Below are positions 10,094-20,701 of a stretch of DNA of 64,000 nt, piece by piece (the stretch's first letter is position 1; the number at the start of each line of letters is the position of its first letter). Origin of the DNA: Notospermus geniculatus (taxonomy: Eukaryota; Nemertea; Pilidiophora; Heteronemertea; Lineidae); NCBI GenBank assembly GCA_002633025.1, contig NMRB01000386.1:144762-208761 (forward strand). The letters run 5' to 3'. The notes beneath the pieces are model-generated. The model made no database searches and was not told where the DNA came from. It saw nothing but the letters and a program-made list of their open reading frames with translations. The position numbers and the translations under genes were made by a program.

Positions 10094-10616
10094 CATTTCC
10101 AGGTCGCTAGGTTTCGAGGAATCCTCTCAGAAAATCAATGGCCTACAAAAGGATTCATTGAATCTCGGCACTTTCATCAGACACAGTACAACTGACATTT
10201 TAGAAGGAATGTACAGTCTGGGTCTGTGAGGAGACAAATCTGGTGCGATTCAAAATTTCAAGTGAGACATAAAAAGGTGAGTCTGTACAAATCATTTCGA
10301 ACAGATATTGGGCCTGTTTCTTGAAATATTAGGCCTACACAGTCAATCAGTCAGCTCAAATCACTTCCTGAAAAGTTAAAAGTGGGCCAAATGCCACTGG
10401 TGTACCTACCACATTGTGTTGGACATGATTTTCTGATACACACAATGGGCAATGGGCCGTATTCCAGAATTAACGAAGGATGCCGTGCAACATGTACATG
10501 TACTGTACAAAGCCTGTACACGTACATGTATGGTGTCCCCTCAATGAAACGGTCCATGGCCGTTGTGCACGCTGACATATTGGCTGAATGATTAGCAAGT
10601 AAAGATGGCTGGACGC

Positions 10617-11432
10617 AGTGATCCCGGGACCCGCCGCTAGGCGGGATATGTCATTTGAGGTCTATTGCGGATCGTGAGGTCACGTGGCTTAGTCCTAAAC
10701 GCATGATTATGGTGGAGGCATTGGAACTGATTGAGGCCCAGAAATCAACAAAGGGAGCTTCTTTATGTGTATTGTTTGCAGTCAAAACAAAGTTCATTTT
10801 CATAGAATAGGATCGGCGACGTTGTTCTGAGAAAAAAAGTTGGAATATTTGTGAAAAAAAGCGATGAAAAATCGATACGCACGAAATGCAACGTCACGAA
10901 AGTTGTGTACACTCTCCAATACCACCGCTCTTTGCCCTGGAGAATGCACAGAACTCACATTTCTATGACGTGTACAATATCAGTGACGTCATTCCAATAA
11001 AGTCAGCCAATCTCTCAAGTTTGGCATGATTTAACAAATTGGTAGAACTTTAGAATCCCTGATCAGCATGGTCAGACATGTCAGAACAGAAGTGGCACAC
11101 AGTGGAAATAATTATAAACACATGAAAATGACACGCTGATAAGCCAACGTCTACTGCGAGGATTAAATAGCAGCGGTTGTCTGTAATCGCAACTCGCTGG
11201 CGTACAAAGAAACTTTGTACTTCTGTACAAAAGTTCCTTTGGACGGCAGCGAGTTGTGATTACAGGCAACAGCTGCACTGCACCGACAGGACAGCTATTT
11301 TGCAATTCATACAACACAGCGTTTTTCCTTTTAGTAATAACGTCAACAATACATTTCTTGCCTCCTTCCCTTACTTCAATACTCATAACCATCAACAGAA
11401 TTATCATGGCCTATCGTCTGGTCCCGATAACT
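10617..11432. mobile_element. ~0.8-kb TIR insertion in the 5' region of unit C only
   Basis: Unit F reads AGATGGCTGGATTACCCATG without interruption near 50220. Unit C has 0.8 kb inserted between GATGGCTGGA and CTGGATTACC. The ends are imperfect inverted repeats (AGTGATCCCGGGACC, and the right end reversed AGTTATCGGGACC), with CTGGA present on both sides. An internal fold-back lies at 11164-11290. No transposase is visible. Confidence 0.6.
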
Positions 11433-11559
11433 CTGGATTACCCATGTTACTGCTCAATTACATCATACATGTAACTGCTCTGGTTCAATGATGAATCTTA
11501 CTGCTCTATGGGTAGGACTAGACTTTAGTTGGTATCGTGGATGCACCTACATGTATTGT

Positions 11560-11750
11560 AAGTCTGGACCAACGTCACATGTATACTGCTATATAGGCAG
11601 ACTGGACCAATGTCTCACGTTACTGCTATATGTACATGTATATGGGGGACTGGCCCAATGTCTCATGTTACTGCTATATGGGCAGACTGGCCCAGTCTCA
11701 TGTTACTGCTATATGGGGAGACTGGACCACTGTCATAGTGTTACTGTTGG
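11560..11750. repeat. ~38-56-bp minisatellite in 5' intron of TRIM C
   Basis: About four units of GGCCCAATGTCTCATGTTAC plus TGCTATATGGGCAGACTG. Two carry an extra GTACATGTATATGGG. Nearly identical to 50370-50580 in unit F, which has one more of the long units. Confidence 0.75.
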
Positions 11751-11865
11751 ATGGGTTGGTCTGAACCAAAGTTTATAGACAGGAAAACACTGACAAGCAA
11801 TGCATTCATCCCATGCACATATAACGTCATGGCCTTTTTTGTTTCAGGTTGTGGACAAAGAAAAG

Positions 11866-13878
11866 ATGGCATCAACAACACCAGACAATACATCAACATG
11901 TCTAATGTGTTTCGAGTCCCGCATCTTGAAGGTGGTTGGCAGATGCCAGCACAGCTTCTGCCCCGAGTGCTTGTCCAAGGTCCTAGAAGGCAAGGAGGAA
12001 GTGTTCCAGTGTCCAACGTGTCGCTCTGACTGTCCACGTCCGTGGAATGGGGTAGAGGGCCTGAGAGATTTCATCGGTGGCCTTGGTCAACTGACAGAAT
12101 TAGATGCAGAAACGGTCACTGCTACCAACGAAGAAGAAAGCCAAGGAGGGGACGAGGTTTTCTGTGAGATATGCAACCACACGATCAAGGAGAAAGTGAA
12201 AGCGGTTAACATTTGTCCCGAGTGCGAGCACCTCAAAATCTGCCAACCTTGTTCAGAGAAGCACAAGACGTCGTTGGCAACATGTGATCATATTCTGACA
12301 CCTATAGCTTGCAAAACACGCCAAAAAGCGTCAAAATGTGATTTGCATGATAGGAACTTGATTAACTTCTGTCAAACCTGTGAGAGACCCATATGTTATA
12401 TTTGTGCTTCAATCAATCATGCGGATCACAAGGTTGAAAGATTTGGAGATACAATAAGAAGAGAGGTTGAGAAAACAAACACCACACTGGATGAGACAGA
12501 AAAAAAACTCAGGGAACTCCAAAAACTACACCAAGAGTTGACCGTGTTGAATGCCATGGGACCACAGGTTGACAAACAAGATATACTGTTACAACAAATT
12601 GAAGATCAGGCACAGAAGGTAATCGACAGGGCCATCATATGGAAGGAGGAAAGGAAACAAGAAGTAAGGATGCAATACCAGATCATTCGAGACATTCACG
12701 ATGACTTGGGAAAGGTGTCTGAGATGGTGGACAAGTTACAAGTCCAAATAAACCAAGCGAGAGTGATTCTCTCCAAGACTGAGCACCAGATGGTATACCT
12801 TGAGAAGCTCTCGGCACTGAACAAGAAACTGGAACAAACTGCAGAGATGGGAATTGAAGTGGAAGGAAGAAATCATCGTGATCAACTCCACAAAGTATAT
12901 GATGAAGACTACAGATTTCAAGCACAAGAAGTACCAAGTCTGGGGAAAATAGTCAAAGATGTGGAAAAAGACAAGGAAGATGATTTCGAAGTCAAGGAAA
13001 TATTCCACCATACAATACAAGCAGATTCCAAGGATATGTTCATCCCATGTGTAGCAACCCTTGGGCCACAATCCTATGCAGTTGCTCATCCAGTCGTAGA
13101 GGGGGGACTGTCAGCCGCCATTGATATCTATGATTATGAACATCCTGGATTACTGAAACGAACACTAAGAGATGGTGTGCTACCCTTCCATGACATGTCT
13201 ACCACCCCTGATAACAAACTGGCCCTTCTCTGTGATGGAGCTGATGTAACTGGCAGTAGGATCCAGGTGCTGGATCCAGAAACAGGGAACATCACCTCCT
13301 TACATGATATCATCAGTGACGGTCATCCTATTTCCTTGGGAGTCACGTTACTCTATCAGTACGTCATACTAAGCACCACTGATGAGCAAGAGACACTAAT
13401 CACAGTGACAGTTACTGACAAGGATGGCACTGTCAAGCATACAAAAAGAATTGATGAAAATGCAGACGACATAAACAAACACAGAAGGATATCATGTGGT
13501 GAGAAATTCATTTTTGATGGAGGGTCGAAGAGTACATGTACATGTATGGCTCTCTATGAGATACAGGACACGGGAGTACTGGGAATAATTGAAAAAATGT
13601 CATATAAGCCTGAGTTTGATGTGATGGGTGTAGCAGTAACTATTTGGGATGTTCCGTTTTTTGTCATCTCGTACACGGATATTAATGATCAATTTCTCCG
13701 TCTTTATCTGTATAAATTTCAAGATGGTACGGTCACATCACAGCAACCCACCCCTCAATATCAGGAAATTATTAAAGATCCACGTCAAGGAGACAGAGTT
13801 GGCAGAGTGGCCACAAGAGATGGAAACACTATCATTGTATCACACGGTCGCACAATCAGGATGTACAGACGTCAATAG
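11866..13878 (+). CDS. TRIM-like RING/B-box/coiled-coil/propeller protein, copy C
   Basis: 670 residues. The start is the ATG at 11866 (MASTTPDNTST), 18 bases after the TTTGTTTCAG acceptor. RING 12-52 reads CLMC, CQH, CPEC, CPTC (Q and P where B has N and A; the zinc ligands are intact). B-box1 (CEIC, CPEC, CQPC) and B-box2 (CDLH, CQTC, CYIC, HADH) are complete, followed by the coiled coil and the propeller-like region. Specific differences are a shorter linker (EVPSLGKIV), VTV duplicated before TDKDGT, and an inserted STCTCM before ALYEIQDTG encoded by an ACATGTACATGT repeat. The expected function is as for copy B. Its 5' flank pairs with copy F. Confidence 0.93.
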   Translation: MASTTPDNTSTCLMCFESRILKVVGRCQHSFCPECLSKVLEGKEEVFQCPTCRSDCPRPWNGVEGLRDFIGGLGQLTELDAETVTATNEEESQGGDEVFCEICNHTIKEKVKAVNICPECEHLKICQPCSEKHKTSLATCDHILTPIACKTRQKASKCDLHDRNLINFCQTCERPICYICASINHADHKVERFGDTIRREVEKTNTTLDETEKKLRELQKLHQELTVLNAMGPQVDKQDILLQQIEDQAQKVIDRAIIWKEERKQEVRMQYQIIRDIHDDLGKVSEMVDKLQVQINQARVILSKTEHQMVYLEKLSALNKKLEQTAEMGIEVEGRNHRDQLHKVYDEDYRFQAQEVPSLGKIVKDVEKDKEDDFEVKEIFHHTIQADSKDMFIPCVATLGPQSYAVAHPVVEGGLSAAIDIYDYEHPGLLKRTLRDGVLPFHDMSTTPDNKLALLCDGADVTGSRIQVLDPETGNITSLHDIISDGHPISLGVTLLYQYVILSTTDEQETLITVTVTDKDGTVKHTKRIDENADDINKHRRISCGEKFIFDGGSKSTCTCMALYEIQDTGVLGIIEKMSYKPEFDVMGVAVTIWDVPFFVISYTDINDQFLRLYLYKFQDGTVTSQQPTPQYQEIIKDPRQGDRVGRVATRDGNTIIVSHGRTIRMYRRQ

Positions 13879-14020
13879 AAGGGCCTACAGCACAAAGGAC
13901 ACGTCTATTTTTTCACTTTTGAGTAAAAAATCAAGATAACCCCCCGATATTTTATTGATATCCTTTGTGCACTCACAATGACACATGGTGGAATATGGCA
14001 TCTGTTAAGGGAGGGCCCAC

Positions 14021-14484
14021 CGTATAGAGCTTGTGCAGTGGCTCATTATGAGGTCACTGTTGACTGGCGGTCCACCATCCAGACTTCAACGAGAAAGTGC
14101 GCCACATGTAGATCGCGTCATGGTTGAAGACGCACACACTCCACTTGCACTGACGACAAACTGCACCACAACGCAGGCCTTGTCTTTTAAGGCGAGCGAT
14201 CACTCGCCCACACCATAGCTCGCCTAAAATGGATTTTAGGTGAGTGGTTTTCCACTCACCTTAGAAGAGAAAGGCTCACCTCAGAAAGGGCAGTTTACAG
14301 TGTATGTAGGCCTAATTTCATCCATTTCACTGAAAATCACTCGCCTGGGATGAAGTAGGTGAGCAATTTATCACTCGCCTGCGCTTTTCAAAAGACAAGG
14401 CCTGCAACGACGTCATTTGACGTCAATTTGACCGTCAAGATGGCGGATTTTTCCGTGATGACGTCATCTGCACAAGCTCTATAG
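14021..14484. mobile_element. TIR element in 3' flank of copy C, containing a nested insertion
   Basis: Same CGTATAGAGCTTGTGCAG / CTGCACAAGCTCTATAG ends as behind A, B and D, but enlarged from about 225 to 464 bases by the element at 14174-14404. Confidence 0.7.
14174..14404. mobile_element. 231-bp MITE with 5-bp TSD CAACG, nested
   Basis: Ends CAGGCCTTGTCTTTT and AAAAGACAAGGCCTG. CAACG flanks both sides (14169-14173 and 14405-14409), while copy A shows the empty target TTTCAACGATG. The interior has GGCGAGTGAT and AGGTGAG motifs in inverted arrangement. It is unique to copy C, so it is a recent insertion. Confidence 0.85.
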
Positions 14485-14689
14485 GTCATACTTTCCTGCT
14501 TAGAGACCCGAGGTGATATTCAACCATGAGGGACATGTGCAAGGGCTAAAATGCCAGGGTTGTTTGTTATGCAATGCATTAAAGTGTCGGCATCGGAAAA
14601 TTCATTGACATGTCACTTACCTCCTCATGTTTGAACTTCCTGAGTGAATGAACGCAGGCCTGTCTTCCTCACCCAGATTGACTCCGATG

Positions 14690-15670
14690 AGTTGATGTAG
14701 GACATGATGTGATGTCATGAGGACTGGTGTCGGGTGCAGCGTTACCGAGGGCAACCACCAGAATGACCTGGTTCAGCTCGTAAGTGTTGAAATAATGATC
14801 ATTTTCTCTACCACAAACTTTGAAGCATTGCATAACAACAATCAGGGACTTGAACATGTGCATGGGCTGCATAAAATAAAGATAAAACTTCGCGAGAAAA
14901 AAATAAGTCAACATTTCGTGTCCCACCAGGAATTGAACCCATGACCCTCAGGTTGGAGGAATTCACGGTAGATTTTTTTAATGAGACATAATCATTGGTT
15001 TCCATTAGAGCCTACAGCTCTCCCGGCTCTAGGAGTTGCAATGTAATTTTTCTCTTTACACGCATTCAAAATCAGTAGGCCTATTCTAGTTTTAACAGTG
15101 CACATTCGGTGGCTCTCATTGAAAACTACATAATTGTTTTTTTTTTTCGATAACCTATTTCCCACTCTGCCAGGTCGCAACATATGTAGGTTTCGAGGAA
15201 TCCTCTTAGAGAATCAATGGCCTACAAAAGGATTCATTGAATCTGATACTGAATCTGATAGTGCACTTTGATCAGACACGGCACGGCAGACATTTTAGAA
15301 GGATTGTTCTGTCCAGTCTGTGAAGAGACAAACAACCTGGTCCTGGTGTGATTAATTTCTACTTGTCGGGAGACAAAAGGTGAGTCTGTACAAATCATTC
15401 TGAACAGATATTGGGCCTGTTTCTTCAAATATTAGGCCTGCCAGTTAGTCAGCAGCTCAAATCACTTCCTGAAAAGTTGAAAGTGGGCCAACTGCCACTG
15501 GTGTATGTGTACCAAGTGATGCTGGACGCGTTTTTCTGATACACAGTATCATGGGCCGTATCAAGACCTGTGTGGTGGCCCCTCAATGAAATGGTCCAAG
15601 GCCCTTGTGCTCACCTACGAATTGCAACAAGTTGCACGGTGACACATAGGCTGAATAATTGGCAACTGCT
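14690..15670 (+). other. 5' flank of a further TRIM unit, cut off by gap
   Basis: Contains one 44-bp satellite unit (about 14737-14780), the tRNA-like repeat, the conserved first-exon block and donor (GGAGACAAAAGGTGAGT, GT at 15380). Bases 15361-15670 are almost identical to 44521-44826 before copy E. The sequence stops at the N at 15671, roughly 430 bases before a coding exon would start by comparison with E, so a gene is probably missing here. Confidence 0.7.
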
Positions 15671-15808
15671 NTTTTTTGAGAACTGCAGACTTAGGCCTAA
15701 GCCAGGTAAATTGAGGCTTAAGTCAACAAAACTGACTTAAGATTCTTTGTGAAACCGGCCCCTGAATTGAAGTGTTCACACCCTGAATTACATGTATCTC
15801 TTTTCCAG

Positions 15809-15951
15809 GATTGCCCCGAAGCAATTCATCAGCTGATGCTCGACTGCTGGCAGAAGGAACGAAGCCACCGACCCAAATTTGCGGCTATTGTTCGAACGTT
15901 GGACAAGCTCATACGTGCCCCAGAACTCCTCAGAAAGGTCGCCAAAGCAAG
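15809..15951 (+). CDS. Eph receptor exon (end of kinase), second copy
   Basis: 143 bases between TTTTCCAG and GTAGGT, coding [14 protein letters not shown] and [13 protein letters not shown]. Same protein as the exon at 28574-28716 with only silent changes (for example CCCGAAGCA against CCTGAGGCA). It is an alternate-haplotype copy rather than a separate gene. Confidence 0.9.
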
Positions 15952-16004
15952 GTAGGTGACAACTCTCATCCTGTCTTATCATCTGGCTGCGTTCGATGAT
16001 CGTG

Positions 16005-16185
16005 GCCTGTCAAAGTGGCACAGTGGAAACATTAATGCCTATCACCTCTGAGGTTCCGGGTTTGACCCCAGTTGGACCAATTCTTCATGTGACAGAGTGC
16101 GGCGAGCTTTGACGGTGCCGGTTTTCTCCGAGTTCTCTGGTTTCCTCCTGCTGTACATTACTTTGCTCAAAGTCATTACTTATAA
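16005..16185 (+). repeat. tRNA-derived SINE in the last Eph intron (allele copy)
   Basis: Contains AAGTGGCACAGTGGAAAC (A-box-like) and GGTTCCGGGTTTGACCCC (B-box-like), followed by GGTTTTCTCCGAGTTCTCTG. The corresponding copy is at 28755-28940. The stem pairing is too poor for a working tRNA. Confidence 0.65.
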
Positions 16186-16205
16186 CTTACCTGTGTCTAT
16201 TTCAG

Positions 16206-16479
16206 GCCCCATAACATCTTTGATCCATCACTTCCCGACATGACGCGTTTCGAGACGATCGAAGAATGGCTTACTAGTATCAAAATGGACCGCTACATCG
16301 ACAGTTTTCTCCAGTCAGGCTACAGTTCAATGGACCTCATCGCCAAAATCACCATCAAAGACTTAATAAACATGGGTATCACATTAGTAGGCCATCAGAA
16401 AAAGATCATGAACTCTGTCCAGACTCTACGTGCCCAAATAAGCGGAGGTGCTCAAGTTTCTGAAGGATTTCTTGTATAG
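16206..16479 (+). CDS. Eph receptor terminal exon with SAM domain and true C-terminus
   Basis: Starts after TATTTCAG in phase with the preceding exon (AG|G gives Arg). It encodes [12 protein letters not shown], then a complete SAM domain ([18 protein letters not shown] to [17 protein letters not shown]), and ends GAQVSEGFLV at a TAG. The main copy at 28974 breaks at the N within this exon, so this contig is the only source of the C-terminus. The last residues FLV fit a hydrophobic-x-hydrophobic class II PDZ ligand, as many Eph receptors have; that function is inferred. Confidence 0.9.
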
Positions 16480-17695
16480 GGGGCGCTGTCTAATCAATAG
16501 GTTTACGAGTGATTAGTTTAGCTGTTATAACCAAGGTCATTGTTTGACCTGGAGTCAAGGTCTCAGATGGAGTCAAGGACAGTTTGTAGAGCTTTGTGAT
16601 CTTAAAAAGTTACAATCAAGGTCATAATGGGATCAAGTTCAAGGCTGGATTACAGTGATCAAGGACACAGATAGAGGTCAAGGCCAGATTGTGAGGTCGT
16701 AGTCAAGGTCACGATGGATCAAGATTTTGATCAAGGTCAAGGCTGGATTAGGGTGACAAGCCTGGATTTTTCACACTGATAAAGGAGAGTTACAACAGTG
16801 CAAGTGACAACACTTTATTTTTCTGTGACACTTTAGCTTACATTCATTCAAGGGGGCACCTTGTTAAACATCACACAAAGCTGTTACGTATCGTTTCTAC
16901 AATAAGTGCAAGTTTTCCCCAAAAAGCGAGGTTTATTTTCAGTTTATTTTCTTGTTTAATACCAAAATTTGAAGAAGAAGAATTCTTTATTGGTATGAGT
17001 GTGTAAATACATTTACTGATAGTAGAAAGGTACATGTACCAAATTTTGTGATATGTTTCACCCCTTTGTTGCTTCTCATGGTACATTACAGGATGCTAAT
17101 CTTTTGTATATCATGAAGATATATTGGTTCCCATTCCGCTGATATTGAGGGTAAAATCGTAACTGTATAAATGTAAATATGTTAATTTATTTTGGAGGCA
17201 CGCAAACCAGACTTGAGTCTTTCCATGTTTGTGTTTGTCTCCCTTCTGTGAGCCACAATCTGTCAAAATGCCGCAAGGCCATATTTTCTTGATTAAGAGA
17301 AACTACTACTGGTAGTAGTAAATTTCATGGATGATTTTGTAGGTGACCTTGGGGAAAGGTCAGATGTGAAGGTCATGATGATAAAGGAGACGGTGTGACC
17401 TTGAAGTCAAGGCCTTCTCAATGTATTGCAGTCCAAGGTCAAGTTTTAACCCCATATTATTTCGCTGACATTGCTGTATTACTATGAATTTGCCCTTTTT
17501 TGGGTCAAGGTCATTTTGAAAGACCATACATTAGTGACTTTACCTCAAGGTCAGTTTTCACCATGAAATTGAACACTTGAGTCATTACTCGACTCAAATG
17601 GGTGGGGTTGTCATGGCAACAAAGAAAAACTTCTGCTGATTTTGTGAATAATTCAACAAAGACGTATATACGAGTGATTATTTTTCGTAAAACCG
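16480..17695 (+). other. Eph 3' UTR / downstream with many TCAAGGTCA motifs
   Basis: No coding exon is seen. Two clusters (16530-16745, 17340-17560) contain a dozen or so AGGTCA / TGACCT half-sites, many extended as TCAAGGTCA, the monomer site of SF-1/ERR-type nuclear receptors. A simple-repeat origin is equally possible. Confidence 0.4.
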
Positions 17696-17696
17696 N

Positions 17697-19355
17697 CACC
17701 TGATGCGTAGTGTGACGTTCAGTGGATGTGTGTGCAGTTCATTCTTAGGAGAGCTTAATATCGGGAAGTCGGGGGAGTAGGCCCATTCACCCACGGCAGG
17801 GTTTTTACCTCGCTCCTCTTCATCCACTCGCACAAGTGTATGAAGAGGAGTGAGACCAAAGCCCTGCTATGGGAGGATGGGCAGGCCATCAATATTGTAA
17901 CGTTCTGGAGAGTTTAATCCGCAGTCCATAGCGTTATCAGAATTTTGTGAGACAACTTAGTGTTTTCATCTCAGATGAGAGCTTGCTTGTGTGGAATCTC
18001 CCTTCATGGACACCTCTGCCAGGCGGACACCTCTCTATTAAGGACACCAGAGTTCAGTCCCAACTCGTTCACATCTCTTCATTTTGACCTCTGTAATGTT
18101 CTCCTCTCTTGTAGAAATTCTTCTGATTTTTTTTCAACTTTACTGCGCAATTGCTAGAATCCAAGATATTATATTTGGATACATTGAGAGAAAATTCTTT
18201 GGCAAATATTTGCATGAAAAAGATCTCTAATTCGAACAAAATTACCATAAATATGGGACAACATTTTGAGGGCATATTTTGCTTTGGTGACAAAAACATT
18301 GCTTAGGATTTCACACTCTGTGTTTACGTTTGTTGCTAGGCAACTAAATTGAACAAAATGTTGACCAATATGGAAACATTTGATTTAACCCTAAGGTCAA
18401 GCTTTTTGAAGTGGAGAAATTCTCAAAAATGGATGTCGTAGGCCTTTAAAAATACTTTCGCAAATGCAGATCCCAATCGCTGAGACCACCTACAACATTA
18501 TGGTATGCCTCCATTGTGAAAAATGACCCGACACCCACAATTGTCATATCTGACAATTGTCCTTGAGCGAGAGTTCAGGATATCTCAAAATAATTAGTGA
18601 AAATGCTAAAGACCCCTGCCAATTCCTGTGATATCAACCTTTGTGTGCGTGAAATAATGTTTACGTTTTGCGATCAAGAACTCCATGGTCTAAATAGTGC
18701 CCAATAGGCCCCATATTGAGACGATTTAGGCTGCCGAGCCGGCACGCCAGTGTCACTCTTGGTTGTTCCTTACTTTTGTTCAGTTGCTCATTACGGGGAG
18801 AAGTGGAGCGAAACTGCACGCTAACATACAATTCTTCATAAAAACCTTTGTTGTGACCAGGTGAAAGTATTTAGTGGAGAATTAAACCCAAGTTTTGGTT
18901 GTTTATTGTACAAACTTATGGTCATACTTGAGATATATACTTCTGGATAAACTACACCCTGATTAACTAGGCCTATGACAAACGTAGTCTGACAACCCCT
19001 AAGAGTGCCTTTCAACAGCCATGCACATGCCGGCTTAGGCTTTGTTGAGTTCTGTATATAGTTTAGGCACGTCACTCAAATTATTGCTTGTCAGAGTTTA
19101 ATGATCAAATTTTACCATTTTCTCCATGAATTGGGCAATTTTCTCATCATGATGTTTACTCTAGCAAATTGGTCTGGGTCAGGTTTTTAAAAACAATCAA
19201 AATTGAGAGCCCAAGCAACCATCTTTAATATTTCTGGTGGATTTCTCATAAGGTTGTTTCGCCACCTTCCTGGGCCAACTGCACAGAAAGTCCGATAGTG
19301 CTACCAGCGCCTTTCAAAATGTGATGTGGTATGTGAATTTTACTGTTATTTTTCA
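17697..19355. other. Non-coding stretch with one fold-back element
   Basis: No gene is recognised. A MITE-like inverted repeat sits at about 17780-17886 (GGCAGGGTTTTTACCTCGCT with CCTCTTCAT / ATGAAGAGGAGTGAGACCAA and CCCTGCTATGGGAGGATGGG). Relatives are at 57724-57842 and a half copy at 22490-22530. Confidence 0.6.
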
Positions 19356-19359
19356 GATT

Positions 19360-19560
19360 CGTCCCTCGAGGGGGCAACAAATCATAATATCGTACCTCGA
19401 GAGAGAATCCGTGAATATGATTGGCCCAGACGCGTCACGTGAGCGGTGAACATTTTTCAATGTCTCCCGCTCAAGATGCAATGTCCACCGCTCACGGAAA
19501 ACAAAATGGCGGACGTTTTTTCGTTTGCTCGCTTCGAATATTTGAAGTCGCATATTAGGC
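19360..19560. promoter_or_regulatory. Promoter-like GC-rich block
   Basis: Contains GATTGGCC (CCAAT-box reverse), GTCACGTGAG (E-box of CLEAR/USF type), an inverted CCGCTCA / TGAGCGG pair and AAAATGGCGG (YY1-like) within 150 bases. This combination is common at broad promoters. No first exon could be assigned. Confidence 0.3.
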
Positions 19561-20013
19561 TATCGAGCGCCGATTAAATCCTATTCTGGTGTCGATTGGC
19601 GTAGTATCAGCATGTTTACCACCAATACACCCAAAAGGCTGAGTGGAATCGAGGGAATAGCATGTTCAACAGTCATAAAATGCTGGCCTAGGCTACCGGT
19701 CCGCAAAACAACCAGCGATGTCAGCGACAGCGCCAAGTTCAATCGCAGCAGCTCTAGGCACGTGCAATGGACTTCAAATTTACCAGTAAGCCTACTGTTA
19801 CGGTTACGCAATGTAGGCCTAACAGAATGATACTACATGTAGGCCTATGTCACATTTGGAACAATACCACGTTTCCTCCGTCATTAAACTCACAAAGGCC
19901 GAGGCCTAATTTTTTTCCAAATCGTGGTTGACCAAGATCCGTCTGCACGCATTCCGCCGCTGCCGGGCACAGCCGCAGAGACGAGTTGGGACATGTAGGC
20001 CTACATCGGTACG

Positions 20014-20165
20014 ATATAGAAAATGGCACCCTTTCATGTCGGGGGACAGACCGAAATGTCACCCCTCGAAAAAACATTGTTGACCTCGGCGGCCTCGGTC
20101 AACAATGTTTTCTCGGGGTGACATTTCGGTCTGTCCCCCTCCATGGCGGGCGCCATTTTCTTAAT
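20014..20165. repeat. Long hairpin ending at assembly gap
   Basis: Arms GGGGGACAGACCGAAATGTC / GACATTTCGGTCTGTCCCCC with further pairing ACATTGTTGACC / GGTCAACAATGT and outer AGAAAATGGC / GCCATTTTCT. The loop is only CTCGGCGGCCTC. It abuts the 536-base N run, suggesting that the palindrome stopped the assembly. Confidence 0.8.
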
Positions 20166-20701
20166 NNNNNNNNNNNNNNNNNNNNNNNNNNNNNNNNNNN
20201 NNNNNNNNNNNNNNNNNNNNNNNNNNNNNNNNNNNNNNNNNNNNNNNNNNNNNNNNNNNNNNNNNNNNNNNNNNNNNNNNNNNNNNNNNNNNNNNNNNNN
20301 NNNNNNNNNNNNNNNNNNNNNNNNNNNNNNNNNNNNNNNNNNNNNNNNNNNNNNNNNNNNNNNNNNNNNNNNNNNNNNNNNNNNNNNNNNNNNNNNNNNN
20401 NNNNNNNNNNNNNNNNNNNNNNNNNNNNNNNNNNNNNNNNNNNNNNNNNNNNNNNNNNNNNNNNNNNNNNNNNNNNNNNNNNNNNNNNNNNNNNNNNNNN
20501 NNNNNNNNNNNNNNNNNNNNNNNNNNNNNNNNNNNNNNNNNNNNNNNNNNNNNNNNNNNNNNNNNNNNNNNNNNNNNNNNNNNNNNNNNNNNNNNNNNNN
20601 NNNNNNNNNNNNNNNNNNNNNNNNNNNNNNNNNNNNNNNNNNNNNNNNNNNNNNNNNNNNNNNNNNNNNNNNNNNNNNNNNNNNNNNNNNNNNNNNNNNN
20701 N
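20166..20701. other. Assembly gap (536 N)
   Basis: No sequence. An upstream exon of the Eph gene, such as the first fibronectin domain, could lie here, but nothing shows it. Confidence 0.95.

Larger units (their letters stand above)
15672..17695 (+). other. Misplaced contig: 3' end of the Eph receptor gene
   Basis: Bounded by single Ns at 15671 and 17696. Its left part repeats the last two Eph exons and their intron (28.5-29.18 kb), with scattered silent differences. Its right end (17652-17695, beginning TTCAACAAAGACG) repeats the sequence right after the single N at 29184. It therefore spans that gap, supplying about 1.2 kb (16416-17651), and probably represents the other allele placed at the wrong position. 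Confidence 0.85.

Noticed and set aside
15809-16479. A second, independent Eph/SAM gene
   Set aside because: Exons, intron SINE and 3' flank match 28574-29228 with only allele-level differences, and the contig bridges the gap there.
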